DNA from: Cryptomeria japonica
Lineage: Eukaryota > Streptophyta > Pinopsida > Cupressales > Cupressaceae
Length of the DNA: 64,000 bases
Reading direction: 5' to 3'
Assembly: GCF_030272615.1 (NCBI RefSeq)
Contig: NC_081413.1
Location: forward strand, 719,959,867-720,023,866
In this document: positions 56,584-64,000 of the stretch, one piece after another
Numbering within the stretch: position 1 is the stretch's first letter
Layout of the letters: each line of letters starts with the position of its first letter
The notes under the pieces: generated by a model
Told to the model about the DNA's origin: nothing
What the model saw: the letters and a program-made list of their open reading frames with translations, nothing else
The model's database searches: none
Program-made: the position numbers and the translations under genes

Positions 56584-59500
56584 TGTTGGGACTCATAAAA
56601 ATTTGTGTATTTTGAGAGGCCCATTTCAAAATTTTGCATTTGCACTTTCAAATGACCACTTAGTGAATCAACTTGAGAGGCCTATTTTGGGGCATGTAAA
56701 ATGGAGCCAGCTGATTATCAAGGGGTAAGGCTTGGGAAATGTGTCCTACACCTTTCATTTAGCCTATACAGTGTTCTACAACTTTCACATTTCAGTTTAG
56801 ATCAATTTATCAAGTACCCATTTCAAGGGGTGGACTGAAAGTTGTTCTATGCACATATTCAAATTTTACCAAGTGGCCTACTTTGAGGCCTTGTATTTCA
56901 TGACCAGTTGATCATCATGTTAAAATAAATATACCCTTGAATTTTATGCATATAAGTGAGTCCACATGTCAAGTTTCAAGTCTCTATCTATCCATTTGCT
57001 CAGTTTGGCAAGCTCAATCCATTTGCATATTGTATTGTTTGCATAAGTCCTTGCTTCAACAGCTAATCAGAGCACTACTTTGCACATGTGTAATAAATGT
57101 CTCGATGAGTGTCATATCAAAATATTTATTCTGGACTATTGCTAGTATGAAAGACAAGCTATGTCTCCAGTTTGAAGCTCCTGCCAATCTATTTGATCAG
57201 TTTTCCAAGATGGTTTCTTGAGCCATTTTATTTAGTGTTCTGCACTTTCGTAGTTGCATCTGTTAAAGTTGCCATTTTCATGAGCTTGCCATTTGCACCC
57301 TATCAGCTTCCTGGTCAAACTAAGCATTTCGTGGTCTTTCTTGTACTTCAAAGTATCTATGCCCCAGATTTGGGGATCCACAGAGACCATTTGATATTTT
57401 TAATGTGTGCACTTTGTGGTTCCTGCACATTGATTTAATCAGGTTCAATTGCTGACAGAGCCAAATGGTCATCTTTGACCATTAATATCTCATCGCCCAG
57501 GATTTGTCTTGAGAAATGGTTTGGCAGAGTGAATGCCCATATATCAAATAGTACACCTATCAGTTTGTGAAGTCCAGGAAGGTGTTCTGACCAGTTTTAA
57601 AATTGCATCTTTGGGTTTAAATGCGAAAATGTGGCACAGTTGCCAGTGAGTTGCAAAATTCAGTTTATTGATCGGATAGTGGTGCAAATCAATTCCAGAG
57701 GCATGTTCAAGATGCCTGGTAGTTTTTCAAGGGTCAGTGGAATGAAAATGAGAATTGTTTTAGCTGGACCCACTTTGGGGCCCGACTTGGCTTGTAGCTT
57801 CATGTATCTTTTCAGGCAAAGTTTAAATTTTTTTTTTAGATCATGTGTTTATGATTTAAGAGATATAGAAGAAGCTAGTGAAAATTATAAGAGCACTATG
57901 GACATTAATGGTACATTGAAGCAGATGTCTAGCTATTTGATAGCTGAAAGGGCGTAAAACCAAAGTATTCAAAATTTGGTAGCATCCTCCCCTGCTGGGC
58001 ATGTGAAGTTTTGGAGAGGCCCATTATATTACAACAAATGCAGTTGATGATTTCTTCTTGGGCATCAATTGGGGTTTTAAAGGGATATTAAAAACCTTCA
58101 AGTAAATGTAATTGGCATAAAAACAATCTCTCCCTTCCTTGCGTGGCTTTGAAAAGATAACATAAAAAACCTCTGGCAAATGCAAATGAAATTGGCACAT
58201 GAGGCAATTGGCTGGAAAGGCAATAAAAACTTTCAATAAATTAAAATTGGCAAGTTTAATGCCAAATCCTCCTTCAGCGACAGAGAAGAGACATTTAAAA
58301 AAAGCAAATGCAATTGGTATACAGCCTTCCTCCCTTGTTGTGCGTATGAGGTGGGTGGAATGGGTATAGCTCATTAAAGTTTTTTAGTAATTAGCAGGTG
58401 TATTTCCAAATCCCCAGCTAGAAATTCAACGCCATAATAACTTCAGACATATGCAATTAGTAGGTGTGGAGCCTCCCTCACATGCCTTTTCCTATGCCCC
58501 TGCGTGGAGGTTAAGGAGGGTTAAATTGAAGTCTTTAGCAAATGCATTGGTTGGTGTAAGGCTAAAACCATGCCTTTTGCTAGCAATCTTCCCTGATGTG
58601 ACTATGGTGTGATGGGTGGAAAAGGTTGAGGAAACTTTCAGCAAATGAAGGTGTGTGGTATGGAGTGGTGAATAGACAATGTTAAACCTCCAAACAAATG
58701 TAAATCCTCCCTGGCATGGTGTGGAATGGCATGATGTAAATCCAAACTCCATCAACTCTTGCCAGTATCCTCTGTGCATGGTGTATGGAGAAGAGACATT
58801 AAAATTTTCAAGCAAATGCAAGTGCCAGGCAAAACCATTTATCTCACATTGGTGGTGGGGAGGAGTGTTTTAGTATTTAAATGTAAAGCCGCACACATTC
58901 ATAGTGTCAAATCTTAAAGGCTTTTGACAAGGAGCTAGCTCAACAACCCGGTGGACCCCATGCATGCACATGCATCCCGAGATAACCAAATTTTGCAGTG
59001 GAAAGGCAAAATAACCAATGAGCAAGTCAGGTAGATCAACGGTGATCATAGATGATCCAACAGTGGTTGCTAGGTCACGATGGGAAGCTACTCGTTAGAG
59101 TATCCATCACAACTAGGCAACAAGGTAGGCCCAGGTCTAGTAGAAAGTCTGGCCTAAAGTGATGTGGTAGTTAAGGTGGTGCCCAGTTGGATCCAAAGGT
59201 GAACCAAAGGCTGACACATGGTGGGCCTGACAGAGGGGGTGAGCAAGAAAGACCAATTCGAGACCTCGTGACTTAAACCCTATCTTCAGCTTGCTAGCAT
59301 AAAATGCTATCACCCAAAAGACTAGAGACCTCACGAGCGAGCAGATTTGCAGATGATCCAATGGTGGTCGCTAGGTCACGATGAGAAACTGCTATTTGGC
59401 ATATCCCTCGCGACCTCGCGACAAAGAAGAGCTCCATTCTGATAGTGAGTCTAGGTCGTGCTAAGGTGGCAGGACAGGGACCTCGGAGCCAATCACAAGG

Positions 59501-60755
59501 TGCCACATGGTGGAACGCAGATGGAAAATGGAGTAAAAATTAAAATTAATCATATAGTTCAAACTATAGTGGAAATTCAAAAAATTTAAATAATGGATCT
59601 GCATGAATGATTAATTCGAAATTGAGGGCCAAATATGCAAGTATTATATACCTTTGGAAATCTCTTGGAATGAACGAGGAATTGATTTCTGCAGTCAGTT
59701 TCAACACATGTCAAATATCTCAAGAGCAGTTTCCTCGGTATTTCAGAAGAATTTATGTTTCAGTCTGAAAGATTGGATTTTCTACAGGCCAAGTTGTGTG
59801 AAACAGTTAATGTTGAAAGATATGGTAGTTGCCATTGTCAAAGAATGAAATCTGATTTTGTCCTCCCTTCCTTCTTATTCAGGAGTCTTCTCATTTTCTA
59901 GGGGTTCCAGATTTTTGGTGAGCGAGGCTCCTTAATCTTGGTTTTTCCAATTCTGAATTTTTTCCAAATTTGTAATACAATGTCCCTTTTCAAGTAATAG
60001 AGTATCTTCTTGTTGTAGATGTTTTCTGTTACAAGTCACATATATGTAATACATATATACAATTTATTGGATTATCTCTAAGCCTTCTCTTATTTTCAAT
60101 GAATCCATTCTTCAAAAAGATTTTGGGTTTGTCCTCTCAAAGTGAGAGTGTAATGAGTGTTCCTAGGTACTCTTCAAGGAAGAATTAAGACTCTATGAAT
60201 AATCATTTTGGATTCAGGATAATGTCTGGATATGTATGATCCTCTGTTTGAGTTTAGAATGTATTAATGTCAGGCATTAATACAAGGATATCTTTCTCAA
60301 TAAATTGGATTTGCAATAGAGGTTTTCATTTGCAGATTGATGTATGACTCCACGCCCTTGGATAAGGCACTGATCTTGCAGATTGTGGGAATCCTCAAAG
60401 ATTTTAAAATCAAATATCCATTTACTTTTCATGTTTGTATTTTTAGTTTGTTCCACCTATCCCATTCTCCAATCTAGTTGAGATGTCAATGTAGATCTAG
60501 CCCATCTGCAGTAACCTCCTTGTTGTTGAGCCTTTTGAGATCCATCTGCTTTTGTTGATGCCATATGTCTATAACTGGTTCTATTTTATGCATCAAAAGG
60601 GTGTCCCCCCTAGGTCTAGCAGAACCTGAAGTGTAGGAGGATCATTAGGATCCTATGTTATCTTTTCCAAGCCCGGAAGCTTTTCATTGATTGAGATTGG
60701 CTATTTCATAGATAGATTGCAGGTGAACTTGGGTTTCTCATTTTTTAGAACAACA
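56584..60755. mobile_element. 4.17-kb LTR-like unit (solo LTR candidate)
   Basis: TGTTGGGACTC...AGAACAACA with CAATG at 56579-56583 and 60756-60760. There is no terminal direct repeat, no polypurine tract or primer site, and no coding domain. It is therefore best read as a very long solo LTR or a non-coding derivative. The interior holds degenerate repeats (58040-58880) and a 301-bp direct repeat (59051 and 59352). Short frames, such as 57631-57957, match nothing I know. Confidence 0.7.
59051..59510. repeat. 301-bp-spaced direct repeat
   Basis: GATGATCCAACAGTGGTTGC at 59051 and a close copy at 59352 share about 36 bp of strong similarity, then drift. It includes TAGGTCACGATG. Confidence 0.65.
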
Positions 60756-60760
60756 CAATG

Positions 60761-61258
60761 GTTGAATCCTTGACTTGAATGCAACACCTAGCCTTGAAGG
60801 GAGACTTGAGAATGCTCAATGCTTGAAAGGGATGCTTGAATGCTTGAATGCTCTTGAATGCTTGATCACAAATTTTCACCTTACTTAACTTCCACCTGAC
60901 CAACTTACCCAAATGAAAGGGAAAATGCAACTTAAATACATGTCAATTAAAGGTTAATGAAACTGATTTTCGTCACAGGCTGACATCGAGGAAGTTTTCC
61001 CGCTCATTGTACAGCCTCTAATACATGCTTAGGAAGGGTCCTACCCCAAAATAGGGTAGGGATAGGGGCACCATGCCCCTATCATGCCCCTTTCTCTAGG
61101 GCAGAGTGTAGACAGGGTGGTGCAGAGGCCAAGGAAGAAGTTGATTCTGAGGGTTGAGCAGTCTCCGATGTCTGATCAAGATAGGGGATTTGATCCCGCA
61201 TGCGTGAGGATCCTAATACGGTCTAAAATTGCTAGGGTCACAATTTTATAACACTACA
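60761..61258 (-). repeat. E5 5' LTR, right part
   Basis: Matches 50021-50519 and ends AACACTACA, followed by TTTTA. Confidence 0.85.
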
Positions 61259-61263
61259 TTTTA

Positions 61264-62122
61264 CTATTTTTAGCAAACACTAGCCCTTCTTTTTGTCAAT
61301 CATAATAAATGATCTCGCAATGCTTTTCTCTACATCAACTAGTCGATCAACTATCCTGCTTTGATCATGATGTCAAAGAATCAAATCTTTGTCCTTTGAA
61401 CAGCTTTGACCCGCAATCCTCTACAACTCAGCTGTGATTTCCACAATCAACATTTAATGAAAACTTAGTCAACATTTAATGCAGACTTAGTCGGCAACTA
61501 CCTCCCCGATGCACTCTTCACCAACCACTGTATGTTAGCCACCTGGATCCAGCTACATGTCATCTTCGTCGGCATCCACCTCAATTCACTATGTCAATTT
61601 AGGCTTAGGTACCAACCAAACACACAACCGGTGTTCACCTTATACTATCGATTCATCTTACCCTACCAGTTATACAATAATCGGTTAACCTTCAAGACAT
61701 GCTCTTCTTTGTTCGGCCGGTTAGGACACAATACCTTTTCACTGCATATGACTCGATGCCATACTCTATGTTCTGCTTGTCCCTTGCTTGCTTACAAGTG
61801 GACATGTTTACCAATTGATACAACACCTACCTGCATACCAAATTGGTACTCATTCTTATGTATAGAGTACATATCATTCAATTAAAAACGTGCTCTCTGG
61901 TTCACCAAACTTGATGTGTTTTCAATCACAAACTCATGCCAATGCTATGAACATATATTCTGAACCGCAACACCTGAATCTTCTCCAATCATCTGTACCA
62001 GTGGCTTGATCACCTCTGTGTTCCTATTTACCGATTGATAGTAACTTAGCAGTTATGCCAATCAAAAACTTATTTGACAAGCATGTTTACCAATTGACAT
62101 CAATGACAATACAATGCCAACA
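61264..62122 (-). repeat. L1 LTR-like unit, right part
   Basis: Continues L1 after E5 and ends CAATGCCAACA, i.e. minus-strand TGTTGGC as in the E0 and E1 LTRs. No ORF is supported. Confidence 0.5.
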
Positions 62123-62132
62123 CCATCTGTTC

Positions 62133-62159
62133 GGACCAGGTTGCCCCCAACTTGGTTCC
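62133..62159. other. GGACCAGGTT...AACTTGGTTCC hairpin, E6 LTR copy
   Basis: Same position as the E3/E5 LTR hairpins but with different arm sequence that still pairs, with one bulge. Confidence 0.5.
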
Positions 62160-62380
62160 CCAAAATTTTCACGCGTCGAAAAGGGTTTTTTTGTCTCTCC
62201 AAATAAAGCTTAATTCTAGAAGTATAGTTGCACACCTACTTCCTACACACAAAAATAAGGAGAAAGGGGTTGGGAATAGGGGTTTGTCTGAGTCAAACCC
62301 TAGTTTGGAATCAATCTTGAAAGAAAAACTGTAAATACTTGAAACAAATTCTGGAAAAGTATACCTTCAGATCTGCAATA

Positions 62381-62414
<34 letters not shown>
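62381..62414. repeat. (GAT)n microsatellite
   Basis: About eleven perfect GAT units. Confidence 0.97.
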
Positions 62415-62969
62415 TTTTGTCTTCTTATAAGTAATCACATTTGTTGTATGAAATGGTATGAACATGGCAAAACCCTAATAGACACACATGCTTGCAAATG
62501 AATGATGTAATGTTGCTCCAATGGATAGATGAAGAATATGTAGTCTTTAGGAATGCTTGATGATGAATGCTTGAATGTAGTCTCTTTTCCTTCTCCACTT
62601 TGTCATGCTATCTCTTATGATTAATGGATTGCAAATGAGAGGGGAAAATATCCTTATATACTTTCTTGTCATCAATTGTTTAATTTTTGACATAGGATGC
62701 CATGGGGAAGTAATTTACTTCTCATATTTGAGATAGGGCCTAGGGGCCAGAATAGGTCCTAGTTAGGGAGTACCAGGGTGTGGCACCCTAGTCCTGCCCT
62801 AATTTAGGCCAAGGTCAAGGGGCTATGCAAGTTGTAAGATAAAAAAAATGAAGTTTGGTTGCATAGCGGAGGCATAAACGGGTCCCGAGAAAGTATGGGG
62901 ATGAGATCGACAAGCTAAGGGCCTTAAATACAGCCAAAATTGCAAGGTGTAAAATTTTAGGACGCTTCA

Positions 62970-62985
62970 TTTAGCCCCCACTTTA
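62970..62985 (-). other. E6 polypurine tract
   Basis: Minus strand AAAGTGGGGGCTAAA before the LTR start TGAAGCG. Confidence 0.85.
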
Positions 62986-63370
62986 GTGGGAGCATGAGCT
63001 TACACAAATACTCACGGTAAAGTAGAAGAAAGAGACATGAAGAAGATGAGGAATGTGGAGAAAGATCACAAGGAGTATAAGATATCTCTAATTTTGAGGA
63101 ACCAAGCCCCCAATCTTAGGATCTTAACCCACTCAAAAAAATGCAAGGGCACATAAAAAGACACACAACAAAAGCTAAGAGTAACAAACAAGACCTCAAG
63201 TCAACTAGCCAAAGAGACCTCGATATAAAAATGTCTCAACAAGTAATATCATTCTTGAAAAATACCATCTCATGAACACAAGCGGTCACATAAAAGAGAA
63301 AAGAAAGCATCATCTATGATTTATCAATAAAAAACTATGAGTTCATGAGAAAAAGAAGAGAGATCATGAA

Positions 63371-63525
63371 TACACACTAGATGTATTTATCCAGGTGATC
63401 CATGAGAATAATGATGAGAGAGAGCATGGACTACTCACCCCTAGATGTTTTTATCTAGGTGATCCATGGTGATAAAGGACATGGACAACTCACCCCTAGA
63501 TTTTTTTATCTAGTTGATCCATGTG
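63371..63525. repeat. Three-copy tandem repeat in E6
   Basis: Three units with CTAGATG-TTTTTATCTAGGTG and GATCCATG, spaced about 55-65 bp. CTAGAT...ATCTAG is itself an inverted repeat. Confidence 0.75.
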
Positions 63526-63589
63526 AGGAGGAGAGTAAGAATAGTCTATTTGTTTTTAGCTAGTTCCATTCATCCTCGTGTGTGTTTGC

Positions 63590-63960
63590 AAGTGATGTCT
63601 AGTTTCAAGTGTATAGCACCCCATGTAAGACTTTGTCTTTTTTTTAGTGTGCTTCAGCCTATTTAAGACATGTAATGTAAATCCAAATGCCAAGTGGTGA
63701 ATCAAATGTTGTGTCTTGTTTCGAGTGTGAAGCATCTCACTCTAAGAGTTTTTACTCTAGTTCTGAGAATGAACATCTCGTTTAAGACAGATACATGCCT
63801 GGTTTTGAGGCCATCCCATGTAAGAGTCTTTGCTCTAGTTTCAGTGATGTGTAACCCTGTCTAAGACATGCTGCATCTATTTTTGGGTGGGAAGCATCTC
63901 GCTCTAAGATTTTTTACTCTGGTTTCGAGAATGAACACCCCATTTAAGACATGCAAAAAT
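63590..63960. repeat. Degenerate tandem repeat in E6
   Basis: Recurrent AAGCATCTCACTCTAAGA, TTTTTACTCTAGTTT, GAATGAACATCTC and TTTAAGACATG words in fixed order, in several diverged units. Confidence 0.7.
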
Positions 63961-64000
63961 GATATGCAAAAGTATAGTACAATATGATAAAAAGGGAGCG

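Larger units (their letters stand above)
42009..61258 (-). mobile_element. E5: non-autonomous gag-protease LTR retrotransposon
   Basis: Same architecture as E3: 3' LTR 42009-42517 plus 49814-50519, polypurine tract 50520-50535, gag-pro relic 51270-54757, leader to 55856, and 5' LTR 55875-56583 plus 60761-61258. The flanks GTTTA (42004-42008) and TTTTA (61259-61263) differ by one base and are probably the target duplication. Both LTRs contain later insertions (E7 and a 4.17-kb unit). It has no polymerase genes, more frameshifts than E3 and more LTR differences, so it is older. Confidence 0.85.
62123..62969 (-). repeat. E6 3' LTR, right part
   Basis: Resumes E3-type LTR sequence with the hairpin at 62133-62159 and a GGGTTTG block as in E3. 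It also holds a GAT microsatellite and a CCAGGGTGTGGCACCC palindrome near 62770. Ends GACGCTTCA. Confidence 0.75.
40708..64000 (-). mobile_element. E6: E3-type LTR element, outermost of the right cluster
   Basis: The 3' LTR starts TGTAAAGTGG at 40708, is interrupted at about 41044, resumes at 62123 and ends GACGCTTCA at 62969. The polypurine tract (62970-62985) and about 1 kb of 3' interior follow to the window edge. LTR start, tract and hairpin match the E3 and E5 type. The gag and 5' LTR must lie beyond 64000. Confidence 0.75.
62986..64000 (-). other. E6 3' interior, non-coding with tandem repeats
   Basis: No ORF is supported. It contains two repeat blocks, 63371-63525 and about 63590-63960. 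The gag region of E6 would be to the right of the window. Confidence 0.55.

Noticed and set aside
61532-61885. 117-codon frame in L1
   Set aside because: No domain; it sits in LTR-like sequence and its composition matches the surroundings.
1-64000. CRISPR array, bacterial operon, phage or defence system
   Set aside because: The tandem repeats here lack regular unique spacers, there are no bacterial gene sets, and all coding relics belong to plant retroelements or a eukaryotic-type helicase.

Overview
The window is eukaryotic nuclear DNA, AT-rich and almost gene-free. It is built from nested, decayed plant LTR retrotransposons: TG...CA termini, 5-bp target duplications, primer sites matching plant initiator tRNA-Met, polypurine tracts, and gag/pol relics full of stops. 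The density and depth of nesting and the many gag-only families fit a large-genome seed plant. A gymnosperm is plausible, but the sequence alone does not prove it. I see no intact host gene, rRNA, tRNA or CRISPR array.

Left cluster (1-33038). E0 (+) survives as a 3' coding tail, a polypurine tract and a 3' LTR from 439. E1 (-, 1389-33038), a non-autonomous element with a multi-zinc-knuckle gag and one long unrecognised ORF but no polymerase, lies in that LTR. Two Ty3/gypsy chromoviruses of one family sit in E1. E2 (+, 6235-21677, TSD CATGA) is in its coding region. E4 (-, 23611-32765, TSD AGGGG) is in its 5' LTR. E2's 3' LTR was in turn hit by E3 (-, 12876-20739, TSD GTTTG), a gag-protease-only element. 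E4's gag carries a solo LTR (28942-30227, TSD CCATG).

Middle (33039-40707). A plus-strand gag-type element end (E8) has a knuckle relic, a four-copy tandem repeat, a polypurine tract and an LTR start at 34312. Its LTR may run to 38396, where an ACACTACA end is followed by a primer-site-like sequence. The stretch also holds a possible decayed exon pair (36131-36621) and a clear relic of a PIF1-like DNA helicase (39558-39955, minus).

Right cluster (40708-64000). E6 (-) is a relative of E3 whose 3' LTR is split by an LTR-like unit L1 (about 41044-62122). L1 is split by E5 (-, 42009-61258), another gag-protease-only relative of E3. E5's left LTR holds a complete but decayed Ty1/copia element, E7 (-, 42518-49813). 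Its right LTR holds a 4.17-kb LTR-like unit (56584-60755, TSD CAATG).

How the parts relate: E2, E4 and E7 encode, or once encoded, full polymerase sets. E1, E3, E5 and E6 show none within the window and would have needed enzymes supplied in trans. E1 shares its primer site, polypurine/LTR junction and LTR motif style with copia E7. E3 and E5 share a 5' primer site, polypurine tract and repeated hairpins that are candidate RNA signals. Most coding stops look like C-to-T changes (CAG to TAG, CGA to TGA) or TGG to TAG/TGA, as expected for long-methylated DNA.
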